Source of the DNA: CAYUMU01 sp964445985
GTDB lineage: Bacteria > Planctomycetota > Planctomycetia > Pirellulales > S012-138
Length of the DNA: 64,000 bases
Reading direction: 5' to 3'
NCBI GenBank assembly: GCA_964445985.1
Contig: CAYUMU010000014.1
Location: forward strand, 29,071-93,070
Of this stretch, positions 52,903-60,459 are shown in pieces. Both the position numbers and the translations under genes were made by a program. The number at the start of each line of letters is the position of its first letter. Position 1 is the stretch's first letter. A model generated the notes under the pieces. The model ran no database searches, had not been told where the DNA came from, and worked only from the letters and a program-made list of their open reading frames with translations.

Positions 52903-53451
52903 ATGAAGAACCTTGAGCGCCATCTGTTAATTGCCTCCCCGCATCTCACCGATGCCTGGTTCACCCAAACCGTGGTGCTGCTTCTGGCCCATAATGAACA
53001 AGGGGCCTTCGGCGTGGTCCTCAACCGGCCCACCGAAGAAACCGTCGGCCAGGTCTGGTCAGAAATCGGCGAGTCTCCCTGCGCCAGCCAGCAACAGGCC
53101 AATGTCGGCGGACCGGTCGATGGCCCCGTGATGGCACTGCATACCGACGAATCGTTCGCCGACCTCAGGGTGGTATCGGACGTGTTCCTCGCCGTGCAGC
53201 GAGACAATCTCGACTGGGTTGTCCACCAAACCCAATGCCCCTTCCGGCTGTTCGTCGGCACCGCCAGTTGGCAACCAGGCCAGTTGGAAACGGAAATCGA
53301 TGCCGGCGTGTGGCTCTCGATGCCGGCCCAACGCGAACTGGTCTTTGCCTCGCCCGACAACCTCTGGGACCGCGCCCTCCGTGCCCACGGCCGACACTTC
53401 CTGCGGCAAATCGGCGTCAAACACTTCCCCCACGACGTGACGCTGAACTGA
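52903..53451 (+). CDS. YqgE/AlgH family protein
   Basis: The 182-residue protein matches YqgE/AlgH: start with LERHLLIASPHLTDAWFTQTVVLLLAHNEQGAFGVVLNRP, middle NVGGPVDGPVMALH, and later GTASWQPGQLETEI and NLWDRALRAHG. Family members are structurally known but functionally unclear; AlgH affects alginate regulation in Pseudomonas. ATG 52903 gives the normal family length. Confidence 0.93.
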   Translation: MKNLERHLLIASPHLTDAWFTQTVVLLLAHNEQGAFGVVLNRPTEETVGQVWSEIGESPCASQQQANVGGPVDGPVMALHTDESFADLRVVSDVFLAVQRDNLDWVVHQTQCPFRLFVGTASWQPGQLETEIDAGVWLSMPAQRELVFASPDNLWDRALRAHGRHFLRQIGVKHFPHDVTLN

Positions 53452-53957
53452 CAAGGGAGGGGTGGGGGCAAGTTGTGGCCCCCCAAGTCAGCAATTCTCA
53501 AGCAGCGCCATCCACAACTTGCCCCCAGATGAACCGCGCAAATTCTTCTGCCTTGCGGCCGCAAAAAACTCCGCGGTCAGGCGTCCTATCTGAGACGCGA
53601 CAAGGAGTGAGCCCCGCCGCCGGATTCGCCTCTTTCCAAAATTTCTGGCGAACCTCACTGGCCGGTTCCTCGTCTCTCGAGTAACGCTTGCGAGCGAGGC
53701 TCACACAAGCCCGTCGCGAATCAAACCCTCTAGGTTGCCATAGGTATTCCCATGACTGTCTGGCGTGCATCATCCCACGAACGAGCCTGTGCCTGCAGTG
53801 AACGCGCGAGTCAGCGACGTTCCGCGGCGCATCGCTCGACCGGCTGACAACCAGGCCCCCTTGGAAGTTTCTCCAAGCCCGGTGTCAGCCAGTTGACTCC
53901 GGGCTTTGTTGTTGCGCCCGTTGGCTGGCAACGGCAAGCGACTTGTTGACCCCGTTT
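53452..53957 (+). other. Spacer before the tRNA cluster, with a hairpin
   Basis: No protein gene is supported in these 506 bp. A hairpin at 53875-53906 (AAGCCCGG/CCGGGCTT, 16-base loop) with TTGTTGTTG behind it could end an upstream transcript or lie in the leader of the tRNA operon. Confidence 0.45.
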
Positions 53958-54032
53958 TGCGGTGGAGCCCGTGTTGGTACGGGCATCCGGCTCTGAACCG
54001 GCCCGACGCAGGTTCGATTCCTGCCGCCGCAG
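53958..54032 (+). tRNA. tRNA-Gln (CTG)
   Basis: Acceptor TGCGGTG/CGCCGCA with U1-A72 and G73, the bacterial tRNA-Gln identity. Anticodon loop CTCTGAA (CTG), D-stem GCCC/GGGC, T-arm GCAGG-TTCGATT-CCTGC. Base 27-43 is mismatched. Confidence 0.88.
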
Positions 54033-54090
54033 TTCTGGCAACCGCGCTCTCGCCAACCGCGAGCGGCGCGAACGCCCAGCAACACAACAC

Positions 54091-54161
54091 GCGTTCCTGG
54101 TGTAACGGCAGCATCACTGGTTCCAACCCAGTGGGACAGGGTTCAAATCCTTGGGAACGTG
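54091..54161 (+). tRNA. tRNA-Trp (CCA)
   Basis: Acceptor GCGTTCC/GGAACGT, D-arm GTGT-AACGGCA-GCAT, anticodon arm ACTGG-TTCCAAC-CCAGT with anticodon CCA, T-arm CAGGG-TTCAAAT-CCTTG, discriminator G as in bacterial tRNA-Trp. The first pair is G-U. Confidence 0.8.
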
Positions 54162-54199
54162 CTGAATGGCGATCGATCCCTACACGAAGCCGAAACTTA

Positions 54200-54253
54200 C
54201 CGTCATTCCCGCGCAGCCTGCCCTCGTGAAGACGGGGGGCGGGAATCCAGGAA
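54200..54253. repeat. About 54-bp inverted-repeat element, copy 2
   Basis: Reverse-complement match to 31765-31819 (ACCGTCATTCCCGC ... GCGGGAATCCAGGAA). It lies between tRNA-Trp and tRNA-Glu. Confidence 0.88.
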
Positions 54254-54350
54254 GCAGCGGTTGCGGCTCGACGATCAGGACAGGACTTCGTAGCGAATGT
54301 TGGCTGCTTCGTCGCAAGCAATCAAACAACGAATAAGTCATCAACAACAC

Positions 54351-54423
54351 GGCGCGGTGCGATGCTGGTTTTGCAGCGAGGCTTTCAATCTCGCCAACGC
54401 GGGTTCAATTCCCGTCCGCGTCA
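54351..54423 (+). tRNA. tRNA-Glu (TTC), atypical D-arm
   Basis: Acceptor GGCGCGG/CCGCGTC, anticodon arm CGAGG-CTTTCAA-TCTCG (anticodon TTC), T-arm GCGGG-TTCAATT-CCCGT, discriminator A. The D-arm (GCGATGCTGGTTTTGCAG) does not form the normal 10-13/22-25 stem and offers only a shifted TGC/GCA pairing. Confidence 0.68.
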
Positions 54424-54451
54424 CTCGCACAGTTTTTCGACAACCAACCGA

Positions 54452-54523
54452 GGGCCTGCATGCCGATGGGGGCGACCGATCCTTGCAAGATTGGTGCGAT
54501 GGGTTCGACTCCCATCAGGTCCA
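54452..54523 (+). tRNA. tRNA-Ala (TGC)
   Basis: Acceptor GGGCCTG/CAGGTCC contains the G3-U70 pair that defines tRNA-Ala. D-stem TGCC/GGCG, anticodon loop CTTGCAA (TGC), T-arm ATGGG-TTCGACT-CCCAT, discriminator A. Confidence 0.9.
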
Positions 54524-54553
54524 CTTTTCCCAAGAAAAACCAAAAACAGCCGA

Positions 54554-54624
54554 GGGCTCATCGTCCAAAGGGAAGACACCGCCATGGCATGGCGGAGATC
54601 CGAGTTCGATTCTCGGTGGGTCCA
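54554..54624 (+). tRNA. tRNA-Ala (GGC)
   Basis: Acceptor GGGCTCA/TGGGTCC with G3-U70, anticodon arm CCGCC-ATGGCAT-GGCGG (GGC), T-loop TTCGATT, discriminator A. Confidence 0.9.
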
Positions 54625-54658
54625 CTTCCATCGCGTTCCACGAAGCAACGCCATACAC

Positions 54659-54750
54659 GGAATGCAGCCGGATACGGCTGGCCGGGGCTCTTTGCTAAAG
54701 AGCTTCTCCCCATATGCGGGGAGATGTGGGTTCGAATCCCACGCATTCCG
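54659..54750 (+). tRNA. tRNA-Ser (GCT)
   Basis: 92 bases with perfect acceptor GGAATGC/GCATTCC, anticodon arm GCTCT-TTGCTAA-AGAGC (GCT), a long variable arm (TCTCCCCATATGCGGGGAGA) and T-arm GTGGG-TTCGAAT-CCCAC, discriminator G. The long variable arm is diagnostic of tRNA-Ser. Confidence 0.95.
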
Positions 54751-54761
54751 CTGAAATACTC

Positions 54762-54834
54762 GGCCTGATGGTGAAACGGAAAATCATGCCTCGCTTCGAA
54801 CGAGGTGTTCCAGGTTCGAATCCTGGTTGGGCCG
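54762..54834 (+). tRNA. tRNA-Arg (TCG)
   Basis: Acceptor GGCCTGA/TTGGGCC, anticodon arm CCTCG-CTTCGAA-CGAGG (TCG), T-arm CCAGG-TTCGAAT-CCTGG, discriminator G. Confidence 0.9.
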
Positions 54835-54858
54835 CTCGTAACTCCTCTCTCTTTACAT

Positions 54859-54933
54859 GGTGTCTGTGGTGTAGCGGTTTCTGCATACCTGACTGTGATC
54901 CAGGAGGTGAGGGTTCAACTCCCTTCAGGCGCC
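54859..54933 (+). tRNA. tRNA-His (GTG)
   Basis: Acceptor GTGTCTG/CAGGCGC with the extra G(-1) opposite C73 that defines tRNA-His. Anticodon loop CTGTGAT (GTG), T-arm GAGGG-TTCAACT-CCCTT. Confidence 0.9.
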
Positions 54934-54944
54934 CTTTGAAGAAG

Positions 54945-54976
54945 TGCGGAGTTCGGAGCGCGGAGTTCGGAGTTGA
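54945..54976. repeat. GGAGTTCGGAG short repeat
   Basis: TGCGGAGTTCGGAGCGCGGAGTTCGGAGTT array just behind tRNA-His, related to arrays at 2674-2699 and 49898-49920. The rest of the spacer to 55289 (about 310 bp) holds no supported gene; it should contain the promoter of the TPR-like gene. Confidence 0.75.
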
Positions 54977-55289
54977 ATACGAGTGAGGGACGGGCCCTCC
55001 GACTCTTCCACTCCGCACTCCCTGCCCCTTTTCGCGGCACTCTGTTGCTGTTTTGCCACATTCTTCATCAGTGTGACAACAGTGCTGTCAATCTGACGAC
55101 GAACCGATCAGGAATTGTGAAGAAACGTGAACCTCGGCGCTAGCACGCAAGTCTTTATGTAGCGAAGGCTCCCGCTTTCCGCTTCGCCGTGGGATGTGGC
55201 ACACTGGGCTAGCTGGCATGGTAGTTGCTCTTAAAGCCCTGCGTTTCTAAATCAGCTTTTTCGGCAGTTTGCCGGTTATGAGGTGAACG

Positions 55290-55667
55290 ATGGGCACGCC
55301 CCTCCATCCTGTTCAAGTTGCCAAACGCCTCGTCGAAGCCGATGGATACCTTGAGCTTGGTCTGTCGCAGTTGGCCTTGGAACGCCTTTCCCCCCTGGCA
55401 GGGGACGGCCCTTTTTCAGCATTAACCGCCTACATGCGCGGCATGGCTCTCCAGGTGGATGAGCACTTTCAAGACGCCGCCTCGGCTTTGGAATCGGCCG
55501 GCCACGAACTGCCCGAGCCGCTCAGTCGCCAGATTCATTTAGAACTGAGCGAATGCTACCGGCGCGCCGGTTTTTTCACCCAGGCGGTCAATTCCCTGGG
55601 CTCGGCCCGAGGCGCCCAAGCCTCGACCCCCGCCCCTACCACCACCGAGTCGGACGAAATCGTTTAA
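55290..55667 (+). CDS. Small TPR-like protein
   Basis: The 125-residue product (GAGGTGA three bases before the ATG) is helical with TPR-like pairs (EADGYLELGLSQLALERLSPLA; AYMRGMALQVDEHFQDAASALESAG; HLELSECYRRAGFFTQAVNSL). It ends in a Thr/Pro-rich tail. It would act as a protein-protein adaptor. The stop codon TAA is immediately followed by the first base of the 286-bp repeat copy 2, so the original 3' end may have been altered. Confidence 0.8.
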   Translation: MGTPLHPVQVAKRLVEADGYLELGLSQLALERLSPLAGDGPFSALTAYMRGMALQVDEHFQDAASALESAGHELPEPLSRQIHLELSECYRRAGFFTQAVNSLGSARGAQASTPAPTTTESDEIV

Positions 55668-55953
55668 CGCCGATTTCCGCGGGGCGAAATTCGATGACAA
55701 TTTTACCTATTCATGCGTGCATAAACTCCAAGCGGTGATTCGCCAGCCAGGGAATCCGTGGCCGGGCCTGGTCGAGCGCCGCTTCCTGCGGAATTGGGTT
55801 GTGGCCGCGGCGGTCGAGATACACCACGATCCGACGACTGGCTTCATCGGTTGCTCTTCGACCAGCACGCATCGCAGGGCTTCGTCGCGTCGCTGCCAGC
55901 CTTCGGCGGGTTGCAGAAAGTAGTCCTTGTAACCGAGTCCGTCCATGCTCGCC
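55668..55953 (-). mobile_element. 286-bp dispersed repeat, copy 2 (transposase-like remnant)
   Basis: Differs from 26807-27092 at only a few positions. Same minus-strand ORF start (MDGLGYKDYFLQPAEGWQRR) with an RRDEALRCVLVEEQPM segment. It abuts the TPR-like gene stop codon. The near-identity of two distant degenerate copies implies recent movement or gene conversion. Confidence 0.6.
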
Positions 55954-56052
55954 TCCCTGAAAAACCACAATATCCCGTGAAATTCGCCGATTCGCGACAG
56001 AAGTTGTCACCGAATTACGGAACATTGTTGTCGATGCTATCGCGGTCTGTCG

Positions 56053-56188
56053 CTTTTCGCTTCGCGAAAAGTTCCCGACATCGAACCCTAACCAACCGTG
56101 CGGCGCCGTGTTGGCTACGATTCCCCCCGAGCAACGCAAAGAGCACACGTCGCACAGCGAAAGGCGACTTTGGACGGCAGTTACTTTG
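56053..56188. repeat. Degenerate relatives of the 92-bp palindrome
   Basis: CTTTTCGC-TTC-GCGAAAAG (56053-56071) is a hairpin like one arm of the 92-bp repeat. 56155-56188 (AGCGAAAGGCGACTTTGGACGGCAGTTA) resembles the right end of that repeat with several mismatches, and overlaps the stop codon of the PQQ gene. Confidence 0.45.
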
Positions 56189-57479
56189 CTAGCGCTTCCT
56201 TACCCACGCAGTACAGCACCTTGTTCGAACGGATCAGCAATTGCCCTTGGGCCGGCGTGGGCGAAGCCCGAAAGATCTCGTCGCTGGCGCCGTTGATTTT
56301 GTTTTCGGCGACGACCTTCAATTCCGGGCCGGGTTCGATGACATAAACCGTGCCTTCTTCGCTGACAAAGTAGGCCTTATCGCCGGCCGCGATTGGCGAG
56401 GCCGAAAAGTTGCCCGGCGTGCGGGAGTGCCACAGGGCTTTACCATCGGTGGCGTCGTAGCACGAGCAGATGCCGCCCATGTTCATCACCAGCACGTAGT
56501 TGCCAATCACAATCGGGCTGGGCAGGTCGCGCCCGCCGCCGCCGCGGGCCGAATGCCACGCCATGTGGCTGCTGGTCACGTCGCCGCTGCCGCCGGGCCG
56601 AATGGCGTACATGTCGCCGCGCAGGCCGTTGACCGTGTAAAGCAGCCCATTGCCTGGCGTAACGGTGGGCTCGCCGCGGCCGTTGAAGCTCTTGCAAAAC
56701 CAGAGCTCGCGGCCATCGGCCGGGTCGTAGGCTCGCACACCCGTGTGGCCGTTCACCACCACCTGGATTTTGCCGTTCACTTCCAGGGGAATCGGCGTGC
56801 TCCAGCCGCGGTTGTTGGGGCGATCGGTGCGCCAGACCGTTTTGCCCGTCAGCTTATCCACCGCCCAAATGCAGGCTTCGGCGTCGGCGTCGCCGTTTTG
56901 AATGATCAGGTCGCCCATCAGCACGGGGCAGGCCGCCACGCCCCAGGGGCTAACGAAGTCACCCAAATCGCGCGACCACACGTGCTCGCCAGCGACCGTG
57001 TAGCAGTGCAGCCCCGCCTGGCCAAAAAAGGCCCACACGTGCGCGCCATCGGTCACGCACGACGGCGTGGCCCACGTGTTCATTTTGTGCAGGCTCTCTG
57101 GCGTGCCCTCCCAAGGCGCCCCCTGTTGCCACAGCAACTTGCCGCTTTTGCGATCCAGGCAGAGCACCGCCCGCTGCTTGCCGCCGTCGAGCGCCGTCGT
57201 GAGGAAAATACGGTCTTCCCACACGATCGGCGACGACTCACCCTCGCCGGGCAATTCCGCCTTCCAAGCCAAATCGGCCTCGCTAAAGGTCACCGGCAGG
57301 TTCTTATCGGTGGTGTGCCCATCGGCCGCCGGCCCGCGCCACCGCGACCAATTCTCGGCCCCCACGGCCGTTTCCAAGCTTGCCGTTCCCGCTGCCGCGC
57401 CCATCAATAGCGCCGCCGACAACAATGTCGCCACGCGAGGCAAACCCAACCTGCAACCAAAGCGAGCCTGGTCTTTCAC
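56181..57479 (-). CDS. Secreted PQQ-like beta-propeller protein
   Basis: GTG at 57479 (AGGAG nine bases upstream) gives a 432-residue protein with a signal segment (VATLLSAALLMGAAAGTASLETAVGA). It has propeller blades with the PQQ pattern: VLCLDRKSGKLLWQQ, IWAVDKLTGKTVWRTDR, RAYDPADGRELWFCKS, SCYDATDGKALWHSR, YVIEPGPELKVVAENK. It starts NWSRWRGPAADG, as planctomycete paralogues usually do (W-R-G-P), and is similar to the protein at 39986-41269. Probably extracytoplasmic and structural; no catalytic site is evident. The stop-codon region overlaps a degenerate repeat. Confidence 0.88.
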   Translation of the reverse strand: MKDQARFGCRLGLPRVATLLSAALLMGAAAGTASLETAVGAENWSRWRGPAADGHTTDKNLPVTFSEADLAWKAELPGEGESSPIVWEDRIFLTTALDGGKQRAVLCLDRKSGKLLWQQGAPWEGTPESLHKMNTWATPSCVTDGAHVWAFFGQAGLHCYTVAGEHVWSRDLGDFVSPWGVAACPVLMGDLIIQNGDADAEACIWAVDKLTGKTVWRTDRPNNRGWSTPIPLEVNGKIQVVVNGHTGVRAYDPADGRELWFCKSFNGRGEPTVTPGNGLLYTVNGLRGDMYAIRPGGSGDVTSSHMAWHSARGGGGRDLPSPIVIGNYVLVMNMGGICSCYDATDGKALWHSRTPGNFSASPIAAGDKAYFVSEEGTVYVIEPGPELKVVAENKINGASDEIFRASPTPAQGQLLIRSNKVLYCVGKEALAK

Positions 57480-57731
57480 GGCAACAATCTCCTGGTGGGG
57501 CAAGGCGGCAGGGGCGTGTGGTGGGAAGGTACGCGGTGGATGCGGGTGGCAGGCCGGGCATCGTTCGTTGCGTGTTGCCATCAACCGGCAACCCAAATCA
57601 TGCGGCCTGCCCGCATTTGGCTACTGAAGGGGATTATAACGACGACCTTAACCGCGCAACAAGCTTTTGTCGCCGGTGCCCCCGTGGCACACGAAAACAA
57701 CCTTTTGACAGTGCCGCCCAGCCGAACCATC

Positions 57732-58790
57732 CTAAGGCGATTGGCCTTGTTCGGAAAACGTCGCCCGCTTCAGTTGGTCTGTTGATTCTCGCAAAGCCGG
57801 ACCCAAAGAATAAAATAGTGAGATGTCGTCCTGCCGGTTAAGTAGTTGATATATCTCTCGGTAGGGCTGTACGGCTATAGCTTCGTTGCCCTTGTTGATG
57901 TACTTGGCCAATGCCTGCGCGGCAATGGGATTATCCAGATCGGTGCGAATCAGAATCGCCGTGACTTCGCGATTTTCGTCGGGCAGCAGCACAACGCCTT
58001 GTGCGTCTTTGCGAACGGGAGAAGCGGGCGGAGCAGGCGACGATCGAACCGCCGAATCGAACGCGTGTCCTTCTAGCAGGTAGAAGCCTTCCATATTGAC
58101 GAACAGGGTCCGATCATTCGGCATGCCTGAGGGCGCGAGAATGCCGAGCAGCTTGAATTCGCCCGAGTGTCTATGCCCATCGGGGCCAATTCCGTGGGTG
58201 AGTTGGAGTGCATCACCGATCGATAGGCCTGTCTTCTTAGCCACCTCGGCCCCGACCACTGCGCCAAACGTATCGTCTTGTTTGAAATTGCGACCCTCGG
58301 CAAATTGGTGCTTCTGCACCGGCCCTTTCTTCGAATTCTTAAAATCCAGTTTGTCGAGATAGTCGGACGTGGTTCCCACCACGCGAAAGCCCTCGTAGCT
58401 GTCGCCCAGGCATAGCGGAACGGCCAGCTCGACAGCGCTGCTGAAGCGGCCGGCAATCTTCTTGCCCGAGGGATCTTCGTACTCGATGAATTGCTGATAG
58501 AAGCTATAGGACACGTTGTCAGAGGGCATGCTCTGGTGATACAGCGAGCTCAACACCAGTTGCAGCGAATTCCCCTTCGACCCAATGACCAAATCCACGG
58601 TATTCGCGGGCTGGAGAATCTCGTCTTGTGTGAGGACGCCATCGCCATTGAAATCGAGCGTATCGAAGAAGGCCGCTCGCTGATTCGCTGGAGATTCCTG
58701 AGCCGGCAGAGTGGGCGTCAAGGCGGCCCAGCCGATCAGGGGTACGAACAATCCAACGATGATCGAGTTACTGCGTGCGTTGATTGCCAT
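57732..58790 (-). CDS. EF-hand protein fused to a MacB-like periplasmic core domain
   Basis: The 352-residue protein has an N-terminal signal (IIVGLFVPLIGWAALTPTLPAQ) and one EF-hand (DFNGDGVLTQDE, about 44-55). A domain resembling the periplasmic core of MacB/LolE-type ABC permeases follows: VDLVIGSKGNSLQLVLSSLYHQ, SYSFYQQFIEYEDP, LAVPLCLGDSYEGFRVVGTTSDY, GRNFKQDDTFGAVVGAEVAKKTGLSIGD. It ends without the transmembrane helices that such permeases need. So it cannot translocate; it may be a regulatory or binding paralogue, or a truncated permease with a swapped N-terminus. No ABC ATPase gene is adjacent. Confidence 0.72.
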   Translation of the reverse strand: MAINARSNSIIVGLFVPLIGWAALTPTLPAQESPANQRAAFFDTLDFNGDGVLTQDEILQPANTVDLVIGSKGNSLQLVLSSLYHQSMPSDNVSYSFYQQFIEYEDPSGKKIAGRFSSAVELAVPLCLGDSYEGFRVVGTTSDYLDKLDFKNSKKGPVQKHQFAEGRNFKQDDTFGAVVGAEVAKKTGLSIGDALQLTHGIGPDGHRHSGEFKLLGILAPSGMPNDRTLFVNMEGFYLLEGHAFDSAVRSSPAPPASPVRKDAQGVVLLPDENREVTAILIRTDLDNPIAAQALAKYINKGNEAIAVQPYREIYQLLNRQDDISLFYSLGPALRESTDQLKRATFSEQGQSP

Positions 58791-58835
58791 GGCTACCCTG
58801 GGTGAGAAGTGCTTCTGAGAGTCGTGCGGCCCATT

Positions 58836-60164
58836 CTATTTTTCGGCCGGCACAATCTCCACCTGCTTCTCCTCCCGTCGGAACGTCAGTCCCGCCGGCT
58901 TTAAAATGGCCGTTAGCAAATCGTCGAGCGGGGCTCGTTCCACGCGGAACGAGATCCGCTGGTCGAGCGAGATGCCGCTGGCTTGCAGCGCGGCGTTATC
59001 GGTTTTGAAGGTCAGCTTGAGGTTGCGCTGCAGGTTGGTGAGCACCGCGCGAAGCGGCACGTCGCTGCTGTTCATGGTGTAAAGGTCCACGCCGGCCGGT
59101 TCGTTCTTGCCCAGGGGGTTGCTTGTGTTGCCGCTGCTGGTGGTTCGCCCGGTGGCCGCTTCGTGGTCTTCCAACCGGCCCCGCAATACTACCTGGCCAT
59201 CGATTGCTTCCACCCGCGCCTCAGGCACGCGGGCTTTGAAATCGGCCAGCGTTTTGTCCAGGCTGCTGCCCGAGGGATAGCGGCGTTCGAGTTCCACGTC
59301 GCTCGTCGTCACGGGGCGAATCGTGATGCCGCGACCATCGGGGCTCAGGGTGTACGCAAGATCGAACTGCGAGAGCAACAGTGTCAGCCGATCGCACCAG
59401 GGGAGCGGCGGCAGCGCGTTGGCCGGCCACAGGTCGTGGGGAACCAGGGCAATGCCTTCGGCGGTAAGGTTGGCCTCTTTCAGCAGCTCCTCCACCAGTT
59501 GGCGAGGCTCGGCGGCCTCGGGCCACGACAGCGCCGCATTGCGCAGCAGCCGCGCGCGAACCGTCGCGGGCAGCTCGCGAATTTCGTCTTTGCGCCGCTC
59601 GGCCACCGTGCGCAAGAAACGTGCCACGTTGTTCGAGCCCACAAACACCACCGGCCCATAAAAGGTAACTCCCAGCGGCTCGGCCGGCCGCGGAATGGCC
59701 TGGGGCTGGGCGTAGGCTTCGGTGTAAACCCGGGCCGCGTTGAAAAACAGGTCGCGCACATTCAACTTGCCTTGCAAGTTGATCTCGCGACTGGGGTCCA
59801 CGCGGCGATCAAGCATCACGGCCAGCTGGTGCTCGCGGCCCAAGTTGCGCAGGGCATTGCCAAACGGAACTCCCTGCCAGGCAATCGTGGAAGAATCTTC
59901 CAGTCGGCGAAAAAATGCCGGTCCCGTAAGCAAGTTGGTCGGAGATTGGCACCAGGCCGGCGCGACCTGCCCAGCAACAACCAGGGCCAACACGGCACAC
60001 AGAAACCCATGAAGAATAACTTTCGGGCATAGTCGCCTTTCGCTCCGCGAAAGGATTTGCTTTCGCGGAGCGAAAGCCGACTTTGTTTTTCGTGCAATCC
60101 ACAGCCAGCGGGCACGAACAGCATGCGTAAACCTGGTGGAATTTAGCATGGCTGCGTTTTCCAT
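58836..60164 (-). CDS. Secreted protein with STN-like (secretin N-terminal) domains
   Basis: The 442-residue product has a hydrophobic signal only at about 50-72 (VILHGFLCAVLALVVAGQVAPAWC), behind an unusual 49-residue basic N-terminus. Residues 24-53 are encoded by the 92-bp palindromic repeat (copy 2), so the repeat has been captured as part of the gene. The mature protein has two STN-like units, at about 95-150 (WQGVPFGNALRNLGREHQLAVMLDRRVDP) and at the C-terminus (VPLRAVLTNLQRNLKLTF...LDDLLTAILKPAGLTFRREEKQVEIVPAEK). The middle is Leu/Glu rich. STN domains occur in secretins and TonB receptors; no barrel follows here. The true start may lie inside the repeat. Confidence 0.75.
   Translation of the reverse strand: MENAAMLNSTRFTHAVRARWLWIARKTKSAFAPRKQILSRSERRLCPKVILHGFLCAVLALVVAGQVAPAWCQSPTNLLTGPAFFRRLEDSSTIAWQGVPFGNALRNLGREHQLAVMLDRRVDPSREINLQGKLNVRDLFFNAARVYTEAYAQPQAIPRPAEPLGVTFYGPVVFVGSNNVARFLRTVAERRKDEIRELPATVRARLLRNAALSWPEAAEPRQLVEELLKEANLTAEGIALVPHDLWPANALPPLPWCDRLTLLLSQFDLAYTLSPDGRGITIRPVTTSDVELERRYPSGSSLDKTLADFKARVPEARVEAIDGQVVLRGRLEDHEAATGRTTSSGNTSNPLGKNEPAGVDLYTMNSSDVPLRAVLTNLQRNLKLTFKTDNAALQASGISLDQRISFRVERAPLDDLLTAILKPAGLTFRREEKQVEIVPAEK
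60004..60095 (-). repeat. 92-bp palindromic repeat, copy 2
   Basis: Perfect match to 16934-17025 on the opposite strand. It lies within the N-terminal coding part of the STN-domain protein and stays in frame, adding about 30 residues. Confidence 0.95.
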
Positions 60165-60377
60165 TAACTTTGCGGCCTTGGTGCACCGGGGAGAGAAGAA
60201 AGGGAACGGGCATCCGCTAGGTTTCGCCCGCCGGGTTTCTTCGCTGAGCTGTTAGCTTCGAGAACTGCCAGGTTCAGTATACTCCATGCCCAGCTAGAAG
60301 AATCGCCCCGGGGCAGGCCGCACGATAGGAAAGGGGGGCGCGGGGCGCTTGAAGAATTGGAAGGCGGGTCGGCCAAC

Positions 60378-60416
60378 GAAAAAAGGCTGCCCGGCACATT
60401 TGTACCGGGCAGCCTT
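60378..60416 (-). terminator. Intrinsic terminator of the Cys-rich gene
   Basis: A 12-bp perfect stem (AAGGCTGCCCGG / CCGGGCAGCCTT, 10-base loop), followed on the minus strand by a six-base T-run. It lies about 45 bp past the stop codon of the Cys-rich protein. Confidence 0.94.
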
Positions 60417-60459
60417 CAATCGAATCCGTCGTTCGCCTTCGCGGGCGGCACGCTAGAGC

